Source: Siderastrea radians
Taxonomy: Eukaryota > Cnidaria > Anthozoa > Scleractinia > Rhizangiidae
Assembly (NCBI GenBank): GCA_964017195.1
Contig: OZ024887.1
Location: forward strand, 67,387,228-67,451,227
DNA length: 64,000 nucleotides
Direction of reading: 5' to 3'
A program made the translations under genes and the position numbers. The notes beneath the pieces are model-generated. The model worked only from the letters and a program-made list of their open reading frames with translations, was not told the DNA's origin and ran no database searches. Positions 23,235 through 35,170 of the stretch are shown here, piece after piece (position 1 is the first letter of the stretch; each line of letters opens with the position of its first letter).

Positions 23235-23640
23235 ATCAGTGAAGGGATTTTCGCTGATTTTCCTCAGATTTCTTGACTTCGGTGACAGGAAACTGAGTGA
23301 ACCACGAGAACACCGACTCTGCCGAGGGAACTTTACATTTGGGCGGGAAAACTTCAAAGTTTGGCACCTGAAACGCAGACGCTTGACGTCACGTAAGCTT
23401 CACATTTGGGCGGGAAAACTTCAAAGTTTGACACCTGAAACGCAGACGTTTGACGTCACGTGAAAACATGTTTTTAGCGCGTGCGTTCACGGGTAGATGC
23501 AATCGACGGTATTAACAAGCGAAAACCGAGCTTTGCCGGAAAAAAGGAACTCACGAGTTGATGAAATACTGTACTACTAGAAGTTCTGACAATCCTCAAA
23601 TTACTCACATTGTCTGAGCCCCAGTCATAAATATAGCCTA

Positions 23641-24123
23641 CAATGGCTACCTATTAGATTTCGCATTCATTTTAAGATATCATTGTTAACGTTTAAATGT
23701 ATACATGGACTACAATCAGTGTCACTTTGTCGGAGCACTGTCGGTACAATCGTGTCTCCCTCCTTCTCCGACAAGGCAATGTTGCAAAAAAGTTTCAACC
23801 AAATAGATGAGGACAAGCCCTCACAACACTATGCAGCACTGTACAGGGGTAGGAGGGTGGGGTGTTTCAACGACTTGTGTCACTGGTTGTAGCACCGAAA
23901 TATTTAATAGACTTGTTAGCTGTGGTGTAATTTTCGCAGTCAAAAAGCAACTTTACTGGTTAGAGCCAGTGCTGAGTACAAACCTACTTTAGGGGATCGA
24001 GCATTTCAAGCTGCAGCCCCGAAACTCTGGAACCATCTTCCTGAAGACATTACGAATAAGGATTCAATCATAGGTTTTAATTCGGCTCTTAAAACACATA
24101 TTTTTAGATTAGGTTTTACTTAA
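23641..24123 (+). mobile_element. Non-LTR retrotransposon (L2/CR1-like) 3' fragment
   Basis: Broken plus-strand frames encode the C-terminal tail of a LINE reverse transcriptase: QWLPIRFRIHFKISLLTFK near the start, then after a decayed middle GDRAFQAAAPKLWNHLPEDI and FNSALKTHIFRLGFT before TAA at 24121. Only the 3' end is present, as in 5'-truncated insertions. It interrupts copy 0 of the sulfotransferase unit. Confidence 0.8.
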
Positions 24124-24239
24124 ATGTTATTGGTATAGGATGGTTAAGTATTTTTCTTTTAATTTTATGAGACTTATTAGCATTATTACTATTATTTTAA
24201 TTAATTAATTAATTTAGTTAACAAGTTCTTTAAAGTTGA

Positions 24240-24690
24240 TTTTGCAATCAAAGTTAACGCGAGTAATGAACGACGTTTCGACCGTTCAACGCTCATTTTC
24301 AAGTTCTGTGTTAGAATAAAAAAACATGTGTAAATATAGTAAAAGCGCTAAAAATATGTACACACAAACAATAGACAATAAGAATAAAAGGCTAAAAGTG
24401 GCTAAAAAATAACTTTGTGCAAATGGCATGCATAGCTGTAAAAGATATAATTAAAAGCGTATAAGGCGACGGGAATAAGAACATTAAAATACCTAAAAAT
24501 ACATAAAAATAACTAAACAAACAATTTTGCGCGGAGCGAGTCGCTCTGTTCGGAGCTTTGGTTTCAGAAGTCTAATAAAAAGCATCTCAAAAATTAAACA
24601 GTCAAGCTTGCTCTGGCACTTCCTTAAAATCTTAAAATTCTTCTCGATGTTATCTGGCTCCTTGCCATGTTGTTCTTTAATGTGACGTTA
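24240..24690 (-). mobile_element. Penelope-like element fragment: endonuclease C-terminus plus 3' UTR
   Basis: The minus strand from 24684 reads HIKEQHGKEPDNIEKNFKIL and CLIFEMLFIRLLKPKL, the C-terminal part of a GIY-YIG endonuclease as found in Penelope-like elements. It is followed by an AT-rich tail containing ACTTGAAAATGAGCGTTGAA and CGGTCGAAACGTCG, typical of their 3' ends. It is a different subfamily from the copies near 53-54 kb. Confidence 0.7.
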
Positions 24691-24725
24691 TTTCATGGAA
24701 CTGTTTTGCGCATATGAGCATATTC

Positions 24726-25018
24726 ATATGAAAGAGGCTTCTTTGCAGCCGAAAAGCTGAAAACCTATGACAAAGAACTACTTTACAGCAGCTCTCTACT
24801 GATCCTGCTTCTTCCATTTTTCGTAGCCAAGAAAATCCATGAGATCACCACAAATATTCTCTACGGCTTTTATAAAGGACTCCGGAGCTGTTTTCCATCT
24901 GCTAATAGCAACTGAAGCATTTCTGTACACTGAATAAACGCCTCCTTGTCATGTTGTATTTTTAGTAAGAGCACTTATAAATTCATCAACGCTCGTCGAC
25001 CAATCGAATCCCGCGAAA
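24726..25018 (-). pseudogene. Sulfotransferase 3' fragment (copy 0)
   Basis: About 290 bp match the last 90 or so codons of the intact sulfotransferase (compare 28555-28822), including the stretch for the C-terminal MDFLGYEKWKK. Similarity stops at 25018, where the intact gene continues. It is truncated and non-functional. Confidence 0.8.
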
Positions 25019-26440
25019 ATTAGATGCTTTCTGAGTGGAGTATGCTGTTGTACACAAGCTAATCTGCGCTCTGCTTCGTTGTAGTCTGAAGTAAATGAAT
25101 AACTCCATAATTGTTTTTTTTTTCTTTTCATGTATATTGCTGTCTGTTAGTCTGTTTTATGCAGCCTTATTTTCTTTTGAACAAAAAGGGGGGATACCCT
25201 TGGCCCCTCCTCTGGATCCACCATTGACTTTTCAACAAGGTGGAGGTCTGAAGTAAACAAACGAAGGACTGGGCCATTGTTTGCAAGGGGTAAATGCTCA
25301 AAGGTTAAATTTAGTTAGAGTTTGCTCTGTAGTTGGGACAACATTCTAATAATTATAAAAATATCACTTTACTCATTGAAAGAATTGACAGATTTGTAGA
25401 AATGACATTGGACGTATTGCTCTAATGTGCTTCACTAGTTTTAAAAGGATCCAAGCTAAACAGGTCCTCTGTGATCTCGATAATTTTGTCGTGATAATCA
25501 GTGCAAAGCCCCCAACAACCCTGTATTAAGGGTTAAAAACTATTTTCTGCTTGAGGTCGTTGTGGGTAAATGAGTCAATGCTTTCATTGAAGTAGCTGAG
25601 AAAGAAATATGAGTGCACTGTATATAGTATTGTCACACATTCTACAGGCTGAACAGAACTTTGTTAAATTTTCTAAAGACAGATTTTCATGTCCGCTACA
25701 AAAGAAAGTGGAATTCTCGTTCAATCACAGACTAACTTTGTCTGCATCACTTACTTTCAAAAGCAAAACAAACTATTTAATTAATTCATATTGACAGCTA
25801 GCAATTTGAACAATTATATTTTAATACAGCCTTGTTTACCTAAGCTGTGAAAGTATAATTTCTGACAAGCCCTTCAGAATTACTACATCCTGCATCAACG
25901 GTATTTTTGAGAAACAGAAGCTTTTGGACACCCTGGAAGTTAAAGGACTGTTACATGTAACGCTATAAAATGAACATCCGTAAGGTTTTTCATGACAGGT
26001 ACTCGACGCTTATCCATCGGGCAAAACTTACGATTTCACGCAACGGTAGCAATTACAAGACCTCAGAAAGCCAGGCATCTGTGTTTTCACTTTCGATGAT
26101 TGGAAATAAATCCTTCATGGCCCAAGAGGCTATTCATGGTGAGATGTTTGCACATATAAGTTACTAAAGAGGCTTATTCCTGATAAACCCGGGATTGAAG
26201 TCTCCACGTGTACGCGTTCAATCGATCAATGCCTGAAACTAGCCGTTAAAATGTTACATCAAATATTCAGATGTAAACAAAGGATAATTAGACCACAAGA
26301 ATCGGCGAAACTTCCATCTTTGTTATTTCCAGCTCTTGTAGTTGAATTTCTTTTGCTCTTCGAGATCCGCACAGTACAAAGGTTCATTGCAACTGAGCTC
26401 GAATCGATCGATAGCCCCATCATGCTTTGCGGACCGTGTC
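25019..26440. other. Intergenic between copies 0 and A, no gene recognised
   Basis: The open frames are short and show no domain. No clear inverted repeats were noticed. Confidence 0.5.
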
Positions 26441-27626
26441 CAACCACCACTGGGTCCTCCTACTAAATTACATATAATAAAACTAATACAAAGATATACA
26501 GAAAAAAAACTTAAAACAAAAACAACATGTTAAATAAATTTTCGCGGAAGAAGACTTCATTCAAGAGCGCCAATTACAAGACATATTGTTTGCACTGAGC
26601 ATTTCTATAATTCTCACAAAGAATTTGAAAAGTCACTCATGTGCACTTCGAGTCCTTTGATGAAAACAAACGTAAAAGGTGCGAAGAGAAATGGAGTTTT
26701 ACGACTGCACTATCACTGAGTATAACCTACCACATCGGATTATTTTAAACTTTTTTTGAATCAAAGACTACTCGAGAAAGTAAAGTGGAGTAGTTAGGCT
26801 GAAGTTAGGCTGTCTTTGAAAATGGCAACTGAATTTCACAGCTGATTTCAGCGCGCATTTTCTTCTTGCTTCCCTCTTCAGACAACTCTCCACTGCACAC
26901 AGGCATACCATCCTCTGTTTGTCTGATGTGTTGTGCAATTAATATGACCATATTGGCTTATGAACTACCAAAACTAAAGGTAGGGGGCGGGAGGAGGGGG
27001 GGTGAGGGGCTACAAACCATGCGGAGACCGTTCTCTTTATCTACTTTTGAGCGAGTCCGACCGTTATTTCGGAGACATCACTTTCGCAAGCTTTATAGCA
27101 CCAAAGTAAACAGAAAAAAAGCAAATCTGAACGCAGCAATTTTTTTGGAATTTTTATTTCATTTTCATCAGTTTTAAAAGCTCTAAATTTCGCCTGTCAT
27201 CTCAGGTTTCGGAGCCCAGCAGGTTATAGGCCCACTAAGTTGGTAACAAGACTTCGCGGTTATACGTTCTCCTAGATAAAAGAACAACCACATCTCTTCT
27301 AAAAAGCATTGTTTTAAACGAAGTCAATAAGATTGAATCTCCCGTGGAACTAATCTAACACATTCCAGACACGTTCTCCAATGACACAGCGTGTACTGTG
27401 TGTGTGCTTGGTGTGTGCGAAGTAATAAAACATTTTTTTGTGGGGGGGTGGGGGGAGGGGGCACAGGCTTACCATACTATGTTTCTGTGGTGTACTGTGC
27501 ATTTCTAATTTCCGTATCGGTTTATGAACTACCAAAACTAAACGCAAAATTTAAGGCATTTAAAACTGAAGAAAATGAAATGGCGTTCGCAATGAATGGT
27601 CCAATTTTCTTTGTAAGACTAGTAGT

Positions 27627-28053
27627 ATACCCTAAATGATCTAATAGACGCCCACCCTCTAATAAACGCCTCGTACCCAATAAACGCCCCTCCTGAAATA
27701 GGCATTTTGGACTAAACGCCCCTCTCTGATTAACGTCTTTTATGAAGAGCTGTCTGAGTCAGACGAGATAATCCGACTAAATCATACTTGGAGATGCTAT
27801 CACTCATTCTAGTATTGACGATGCTTTGGTGTTATTGATATCGAGCTAGAAGCACGTTCTATCGCAGAGTTTTTTCACATTCATTGTATAACATGGTATA
27901 ACTGCCTTTGAATTTAAGAAACTTGAACCTTTGATTTAATACTTGTTCGGACAAATTTAATTACGGCCTCGTATCTAATAAATGCCCTCAAAAATTCCAG
28001 ATATTTAATAAACGCCGTGGACGTTTATTACACCATTTACGATAGGTAGCGGA
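27627..28053. mobile_element. MITE-like repeat with AATAAACGCC clusters (copy A)
   Basis: The ends are imperfect inverted repeats (left TACCCTAAATGATC; right, reversed, CGTAAATGGTGTAATAAACG). Near each end are clusters of AATAAACGCC-type motifs. A second copy lies at 32781-33136, and its right end also opens copy 0 at 19335. Confidence 0.6.
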
Positions 28054-28607
28054 ATTTCGTAGAGCGCATTATTCAACATATAGTTCTAATTTGAGAGATT
28101 CTCTGACTGTCTGCGCGCGAGTCTCCCCAGCATTTGCTGTCTTTATAAAATGAACCTACCGATTAAACAAGCCATACTTTTTATGTCTATTTTTTGAAGA
28201 TTTAGACCAGCTTTTCTTCCAGAGCGGAAACAAATGTTACCTATAGTACTGTTATCACCTCAATAAAGAAAGTCAAGAAAGTGTGAAAAGTAGGTAGTTT
28301 AGTAGCAAGCGAAAACGACCCTTTGCCAGAAAAAGAAACGCTTGAGTAGGTGAAATACTAATTGAATTACCTGCATTGCTTAAGCTCCCAGTTATTACAA
28401 AATACGACAGTTTTTCATCAGGACAAGGAATTTAATGCTATTTTCAAGACACTTCGCTTTGCCTCATCTTGCCGTTATGCTGGAACGTCAAAAGCGATAG
28501 GTGAAAATTATGCTCGGGCGGTTGAGAAAAACGATCATATTGAAAAAGGCTTCTTTGCAGCTGAAAAGATGAAAACCTATGACAAAGAACTACTTTGCAG
28601 CACCTCT

Positions 28608-29792
28608 CTACTGATCCTGCTTCTTCCATTTTTCGTAGCCAAGAAAATCCATGAGGTCACCACAAATATTCTCAACAGCTCTTATAAAGGGCTCCGAAGC
28701 TGTTTTCCATCTGCTAACAGCAACTGAAGCATTTCTGCACACTGAATAAACGTCTCCTTGTTTTGTATGTTTTTTAAGAGCACTTATAAATTCATGAACG
28801 CTTGCCGACCAATCGAATCCCGCGAACCTGTATAGTTCCTGTGCCACATTTAAAGTATTCAACGCAAGGTCTTCGTAGCGAATTACTTTAAAGCGATTTT
28901 TAAGCCAGGGCGGGGGAGATAACAAGCCGAGCCGTATATTCTGCAGTATTGGATCACAAATTTTTTGAACTTCTTCGTGAAAGCTGGGATGCAAGTGGTC
29001 TCTCATCCATCCAAGCAATTTCACCCTGGAGAAAACAACTGCTCTTGGGTCGCGAACTAAGTGGACAAGTTTAATTTCATATCGGTTTTGCTGCTGGAAA
29101 AGCTCTTTGAAAGTTTTTATTGTTCCGTTGTGCAGACGGCCTGACAAAATCTTGAGAACAGTGTGATTGTAATTGTTACAAGCTTCACTAAGTAGCTTAT
29201 TTGAAATCCGCGGTAAATTCTTTTTAGATAGCGCTTTGCTCTTCCTGCGATGAAAGCCACTCAAAAACGACGCTAAAGTGGAATCACTGATATTACTAAA
29301 ATCACACTGGAGGAAACTATCGATTACTTTGATGCTAGCTCCTTTGTAGTTTTTGGGCTCCTTATCTCCACGTCTCAAATTAACTTTAGACATTTTGTTG
29401 GCAACGGTATACAACGGCTCAAAGAAATACATGACGTGCGGATTGCAGTCAAATAATGATCCAAGGAAAGTAGATCCTCCTCGGCCTGGACTCAATATGA
29501 TGAGATTTTTCCTTACAGGAAACGTTTGCTGTGGCTGGTACCTTTTCTTTCTGTCGTCCCTTTCCCCACTCTGCGGTTTACTGGCGTTGTTGGTTGATGA
29601 AAGGTCTTTACGTTTAAAACAAAAATCAAGTGCATGCCCATTTTTAGAGGTCTTTGCTGGTTTCTCTTTTTGCCGGGCTTCTCTTGTCACTTGCGTCCAT
29701 GGATTCTTTAAGGTCTGGTTGAAGAAAAACACCAAAAATAGCGAGATAACAGCAGAAAGTGGAACCAGCTTCAAACAGGTTTTCATGGACAT
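28608..29792 (-). CDS. Golgi carbohydrate sulfotransferase (CHST1/CHST3-like), single exon, intact
   Basis: A 394-residue type II membrane enzyme predicted to transfer sulfate from PAPS to a sugar of a glycan or proteoglycan in the Golgi. A short cytoplasmic tail and a membrane anchor (LVPLSAVISLFLVFFF, about 9-24) are followed by a polar stem. The 5'-phosphosulfate loop is SPGRGGSTFLGSLFD (101-115) and the 3'-phosphate site is HLVRDPRAVVFSR (244-256). WKTASEPFIRAVENICGDLM near the end resembles the family's C-terminus. The ATG at 29792 precedes the anchor; a second in-frame ATG lies two codons on. The gene is one copy of a locally duplicated unit; the copies at 33.7-34.6 kb and 24.7-25.0 kb are broken. 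Acceptor sugar and position cannot be told from sequence. Confidence 0.9.
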   Translation of the reverse strand: MSMKTCLKLVPLSAVISLFLVFFFNQTLKNPWTQVTREARQKEKPAKTSKNGHALDFCFKRKDLSSTNNASKPQSGERDDRKKRYQPQQTFPVRKNLIILSPGRGGSTFLGSLFDCNPHVMYFFEPLYTVANKMSKVNLRRGDKEPKNYKGASIKVIDSFLQCDFSNISDSTLASFLSGFHRRKSKALSKKNLPRISNKLLSEACNNYNHTVLKILSGRLHNGTIKTFKELFQQQNRYEIKLVHLVRDPRAVVFSRVKLLGWMRDHLHPSFHEEVQKICDPILQNIRLGLLSPPPWLKNRFKVIRYEDLALNTLNVAQELYRFAGFDWSASVHEFISALKKHTKQGDVYSVCRNASVAVSRWKTASEPFIRAVENICGDLMDFLGYEKWKKQDQ

Positions 29793-31010
29793 GTTTCAGT
29801 AATATTGTACTTTACGTGCAACTTTGTTTGAATACAACCTACGAAGGCAAAAGGAAAAAGCCTGAATGTTACATTGGGGGTGTTTACATGAGCTTCCATG
29901 ATATCGGTGCAGATTTCATTCCAAAACGAGATAGACGCTTTACACCGCGGTCACATAAACCGTTTTCATTGGGTAGGATTTTCGTCCTCAAGAATCATGT
30001 TTTGGTCGTTTTGATTTTAATTTTCTATTCCTTGTTTGTACACACGCTTGAATACAACAGTATACATTTCATCCTCTCGGTATATAAAGGATGTTCAGTT
30101 CTGCACGAATTTATATCGACTAAATATCACGTCATTCGCTGAATCAAAAGTCAAAATATTGTCTCATACATTCACAAGCAAGGACTTATTTCGTATTTGC
30201 CTTTACGAGTGGCTCATAGGAGCCTTTGATTTGCTTTGTATATAGTGGATGTGCGCTTAGCCACCAAGCTCAGAGTTTACAGGCACTCCACTCAAATAAT
30301 CCGAAACAAATAAAACAAATTCAACATAGAAGGTTAAATATCCCAACTGGTAGGAGGCAAACCAGCCTAGCTAGATTTCTATAAAATGAAAAATTTTTTA
30401 GGCCAGTGCCGATGCCTTCCATCGCAGGACTCATGCTGCACAGAATAACGAACACAAAATAGCCTCAGTTTTGGCTGTGATTTTGGGAAGCTATGTGAGA
30501 GGACGTCCGTTTGCAATACGGTTCCAGATTTGAAATGACAGAAGCGAGGAAAAGCAATCTGAAAATACACTTAATTAAGATCAAATAAAACATCAGTCCG
30601 CGTTTTCTGGCTCTTATTACCTTTTCGTTTCCTTAACCCTTCCGCAGCACAGGAACAGAAGTCGGAGCCCATAACTTGCTGGTGGAAAGTGCCAGTTAAA
30701 ATGAACATTTTAATGAACAATGTTTTTAATTAAAGTCGCTGCGGCTGTGGGTAGTTAGGCCGTATTTCTTAGATACCAAAAAAGTGTCTTGAAAAATGTT
30801 TATTAGCTACTCTTTATCCTCGTCCATATTTTATTGCAAAACAATTATTCAGCTCAATCTGGTAATTCATTAGCTTGCCAAAAACTCAACTAATTAGAAT
30901 ATTTGTTTTATTATACAGAAACAACCCCTAAAGAACGAGAAGTGTTATTAAGTTACTAAAACAGTTTTTTTTTGTTAAAAAAAGCATCTTTATGGCTTCC
31001 TTTTTTCGAC

Positions 31011-31221
31011 TAAAGCCCCGGCTAAACGACCAAACATTTTCGTCCAACATCGTCTTTGTCACACAAAACGTTCGGTGGGTAAACGGGTAAATAATGTTTG
31101 ATCAAACATCGGACAATGGAAAACCATTTAAATGCAAAGTTGAGAGAGGCGGCTAAACAGTAAAACATGTTCATCCAACACGATTGGAGGAAAATGTTTG
31201 ATCGTTTAGCCGGGGCTTAAA
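31011..31221. mobile_element. MITE with AAGCCCCGGCTAAACGA ends (copy A only)
   Basis: The left end TAAAGCCCCGGCTAAACGAC and the reversed right end TTTAAGCCCCGGCTAAACGA form about 30 bp of terminal inverted repeat. The aligned position in copy B (near 37713) lacks it, which gives an empty site. Confidence 0.85.
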
Positions 31222-32780
31222 GAGCAATCAGGTCTCGCCCTTGGTTATGTCCAGGTGCTATCTACATGATAAAATAATATACACAGTGAAAAGTGTGAAA
31301 ACTAAAAGAATGAAACAAAAAACTCAAACACAATAATATACGAAATGGGAGGTGCAAGAGACCAGAAGATGTTAAAGTGCTCATTAAAAGGTAAGCTGCT
31401 GAGATGTGGGTTATTGCCTAAGCGGTGAGTTCGAGTTTTTGCGATATTCCGTGGTCAAGTTCTTTGTTTGTAAGTTATGGGACAAGATTCCAACTCCATC
31501 TGACTGAACAAGCTTTGTCGATAAAAGATTATCTATCAGACTTTACTGTGCGGCTTAAACATAAGAGATTAGATTTCCCCTGCTTGAGCGGAAAATTTCA
31601 TGAGCGTAACACGGAATAATTAACTTTCTGACAATTAGAAATAGGTTTATCCTGTAACCTAGAAATAGGTTTTAACCGAGGTTAAAGGGAAAAGTCAGTT
31701 TCAAAATATTTTCTCTTCGACCAAATCAAAATGTTTGGTATTTAATCAATATTAATCTAACATTTCTGAGAAAGTAAACCTCATAAACTTGAAGCGAACG
31801 GGAGGGGTGGAGAAAAATGTATTTCAAGTAAAAGTTAATAAATCGCAAAGGTGTTGTAACCTCGAAAAAGGTTTGGCACCACGCAGGGAATTTTAGTAAC
31901 AGTCTTTATTGAGGATACCTACTTTATTCGAAAGTGCTTTACAGAACGTCCTCCTTCTAAATTACATATAACAAAACTAATACAAAAATATACAAAAAAA
32001 AAAAACTAAAAAGAAAAACAATATGTTAAATAAATTTTCGCGGAGGAAGACTTCATTCAAGAGCGCTAATTACAAGACATATTGTTTGCACTAAGCATTT
32101 CTATAATTCTCACAAGGAATTTGAAAAGTCACTCATGTGCACTTCGAGTCCTTTGATGAAAACAAACGTAAAAGGTGCGAAGAGAAATGGAGCTTTTCGA
32201 CTGCACTATCACTGAGTATAACCTACCTCATCAGTTCATTTTAACCTTTTTTGAAACAAAGACTACTCGAGAAAGTAAAGTGGACGTAGTTAGGCTGAAG
32301 TTAGGCTGCCTTTGAAAATTGCGACTGAATTTCACAGCTGATTTCAGGGCGCATTTTCTTCTTGCTTCCCTCTTTGGACAACTCTCCCCACAGGCCTACC
32401 ATCCTCTGTTTGTCTGGTGTGTTGTGCATTTATAATGGCCATATCGGCTTATTAACTATCAAAACTAAAGGTAGGGGGCGGGCGGAGGGGGGGGGGGTGA
32501 GGGGGTACAAACCATGCGGAGACCGTTCTCTTTCTCTGCTTTTGAGCGAGTCCTACCGCTACTTTGGAGACATCACTTTTGCAAGCTTTATATCACCAAA
32601 GTAAACAGAAAGGCTCACCATCGTCTGTTTGTGTGGTGTTCTGTGTGGTGTTCCATTTATAACTTCTGTATCGGTTTATGAACTACCAAAACTAAAGGCG
32701 AAATTTAGGGCATTTAAAACTGAAGAAAATGAAATGGCGTTCGCAATGAATGGTCCAATTTTCTTTGTGGGCATAGTAGG

Positions 32781-33136
32781 ATACCCTAAATGATCTAATA
32801 GACGCCCACTCTCTAATAAACGCCTCGTACACAATAAACGCCCCTCTTGAAATAGGTATTTTGAGGTAAACGCCCCTCTCTGATAAACGCCTTTTATGAA
32901 GAGCTGTCTGATTCAGACGAGCTCATCTGACTAAATCATACTTGGAGATGGTATCGCTCATTCTAGTATGAACGATGATTTGGTGTTATTGATATCGAGA
33001 AGCACGTTCTATCGAAGAGTTTTTTACATTTATTGTATAACTGCCTTTGAATTTAAGAAACTTCAACCTTTAATTTCTAATAAATGCCCCCAGAAATTCC
33101 ATTTATTAGACAATTTATTAGACAATTTACGGTAGA
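32781..33136. mobile_element. MITE-like repeat with AATAAACGCC clusters (copy B)
   Basis: Counterpart of the repeat at 27627-28053, shorter by about 70 bp, with the right end reading GACAATTTACGGTAG. It lies in the same position relative to the sulfotransferase. Confidence 0.6.
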
Positions 33137-33683
33137 TAACGGAATTTGGTAGAGCGCATTATTCAACGTACAGTTCTTTGACAGATTCTTTGACTGTCTG
33201 CGCGCGAGTCTCCCCAGAATTTGCTGTCTTTATAAAATAAACCTACCGATTAAACAAGTCATACTTTTTATGTCCATTTGTTGAAGATTTTGACCAGCTT
33301 TTCTTTCAGAGTAGAAGCAACTGTTACTTATAGTACTGTCTTCACCTCAATAAAAAAGTGTGAAAAGTATAGGTAGGCTAGTAGCAAGCGAAAACGACCC
33401 TTTGCCAGAAAAAGAAACGCATCGCTTGAGTAGGTGAAACACTCAATGAATTACTCACATTGTTTAACCTCCAGTTATTACAAAATACGACAGTTTTTTA
33501 TCAGGACAAGGAATTTAATGCTATTTTCAAGACACTTCGCTTTGCCTTATCATGCAATCTGCTGGAACGTCAAAAGCGACCGGTGAGAATTATGCTGTTG
33601 AGAAAAACGATCATATTGAAAAAGGCTTCTTTGCAGTCGAAAAGCTGAAAACCTATGACAAAGAACTACTTTGCAGCAGCTCT

Positions 33684-34589
33684 CTACTGATCCTGCTTCT
33701 TCCATTTTTCGTAGCCAAGAAAATCCATGAGGTCACCACAAATATTCTCTACAGCTTTTATGAAGGGCCCCGGAGCTGTTTTCTATCTGCTAACAGCAAC
33801 TGAAGCATTTCTGTACACTGAATAAACGCCTCCTTGTTTTGTATGTTTTTTAAGAGCACTTATAAATTCATGAACGCTTGCCGACCAATCGAATCCCGCG
33901 AACCTGTACAGCTCATGTGCTACATTTAAAGTATTCAACGCAAGGTCTTTGTAGCGAATTACTTTAAAGCGACTTTCTTCATGAAAGCTGGGATGCAAGT
34001 GGTCTCTCATTCATCCAAGTAATTTAACCCTGGAGAAAACAACCGCTCTTGGGTCGCGAACTAAGTGGACCAGTTTAATTTCATATCTGTTTTGCTGCTG
34101 GAAAAGCTCTTTGAAAGTTTTTGTTATTCCGTTTTTGTAACTAATATTACTAAAATCACACTGGAAGAAACTATCGATTAATTTTATGCTAGTGTCTTTG
34201 TACTTTTCGGACTCCTTATCTCCACGTATCAAATTAACTTTAGACATTTTGTTGGCAACGGTATGCAAGTCATACAACGGCTCAAAGAAATACATGACGT
34301 ACGGATTGCAGTGAAATAAGGATCCAAGGAAAGTAGATCCCTTCGGTCTGGACTCAATATGATGAGATTTTTCCTTGCAGCAAACGTTTGCTGTAGCTGG
34401 TATCTTTCCTCCTTTTCATCTCTTTCCCCATTCTGTGGTTGGCTGGCGTTGTATGATGAAAGTTTTTTAAGTTCAATACGAAACCCAAGTACTTGCGTCA
34501 ATGAAATCTTTAAAGAATGGTTGTAGAAAAACCACCAAAAATGAAGAAAGAACAACAGAAAATACAACAAGCTTGAACCAGGTGCTCAT
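33684..34589 (-). pseudogene. Carbohydrate sulfotransferase pseudogene (copy B)
   Basis: This aligns to the intact gene from its second ATG (34589) to the stop (33684) but is about 270 bp shorter. Defects visible: frame changes near 34300 and 34012, a missing block in the mid region (after QCDFSNIS the next match is the NGTIKTF region), loss of the segment between HPSFHEE and RFKVIRYEDL, and a TGG-to-TAG change that stops the frame after ASVAVSR. The PAPS 5' loop is also damaged (LSPDRRDLLSLD in place of the Gly-rich motif). The 3'-phosphate motif HLVRDPRAVVFSR survives in one fragment. Confidence 0.88.
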
Positions 34590-35170
34590 GATGTCTTTCA
34601 GTAATATTTGTAATTCACCGGCAACTTTGCTTGAATACGGTGCAACCTGCCAAAGCAAAAGGAAAAAATGAATGTTAGGAGGTGTTTTCATGATACCGGA
34701 ACATACTTCATACCTGTACGAGATAGAAACTTTACACAGCAGTCACCTAAAGCATTTTTATTGTGTAAGAGAACAATAAGGAAAAACATAAGGAATATCA
34801 AACGAAAAACCATAGGACAACCATAAGGAATACTAAACAAACAGTCATACCGCGTTTACATCATATACATGTTCGGTATGAGGTTTCGTGACAGAATAAG
34901 AAGCCAATAGATTCTCACAGTGTAGTCGCGTGGACGCGTAGCCACGTTTTCAGTGAACTTTAATACACGCGTAGACAACGAATGGGCAACAGCATAATCT
35001 CGAGTAATCAGGCTCTTTAACGACGGGAAATATATGATAGCCTCGTGTGAACAAGTTCGTTTGTGGAAAATAGGATAGCCTCGTTTGAACAAGTTCAAAC
35101 AAGAGCAGCCTCCTGTAAACAAGCTTATGACAGAGTATATAGCCTCGTGTGAACAGGCTCCTTTTTAGAG

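Larger units (their letters stand above)
19584..23509. mobile_element. Tc1/mariner-type DNA transposon, 3.9 kb, two genes, decayed
   Basis: The element starts CCGTCGATTGCATC and ends with its reverse complement, flanked on both sides by TA (19582-19583 and 23510-23511), the Tc1/mariner target duplication. Each end holds about 180 bp of terminal inverted repeat containing two tandem copies of a 66-bp unit (left 19632-19699 and 19700-19766; right 23332-23395 and 23396-23461) with the core CAAACGTCTGCGTTTCAGG. These look like paired transposase-binding sites. Inside are a broken transposase gene (plus) and a second broken gene on the minus strand, facing it tail to tail. The element interrupts copy 0 of the sulfotransferase unit. 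Confidence 0.9.
19335..25018. repeat. Copy 0 of the sulfotransferase-bearing unit, split by insertions
   Basis: Three separated pieces match the intact copy in order: 19335-19583 (like 28010-28215), 23510-23630 (like 28300-28390) and 24706-25018 (like 28530-28822). The gaps are filled by a Tc1/mariner element (19584-23509) and by LINE plus Penelope-like fragments (23641-24700). This is the oldest and most broken copy of the unit in the window. Confidence 0.8.
26440..31780. repeat. Copy A of the sulfotransferase unit (intact gene)
   Basis: This shares extended similarity with 31945-38100 (copy B), for example around TCCTACTAAATTACATATAA at 26459 against 31953, CAAACCATGCGGAGACCG at 27013 against 32507, and GGACTCATGCTGCACAGAAT at 30426 against 36881. 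It holds the only intact sulfotransferase. The MITE at 31011-31221 is private to this copy. Confidence 0.8.

Noticed and set aside
26259..26466. Open frames on both strands near 26.3 kb
   Set aside because: Short, without domain or splice support, and mutually overlapping.
28362..28727. Plus-strand open frame of 121 codons at the 3' end of the sulfotransferase, repeated at 33460-33803
   Set aside because: It is largely antisense to the conserved sulfotransferase C-terminus and its 3' flank. It recurs only because the unit is duplicated, and it has no recognisable domain.
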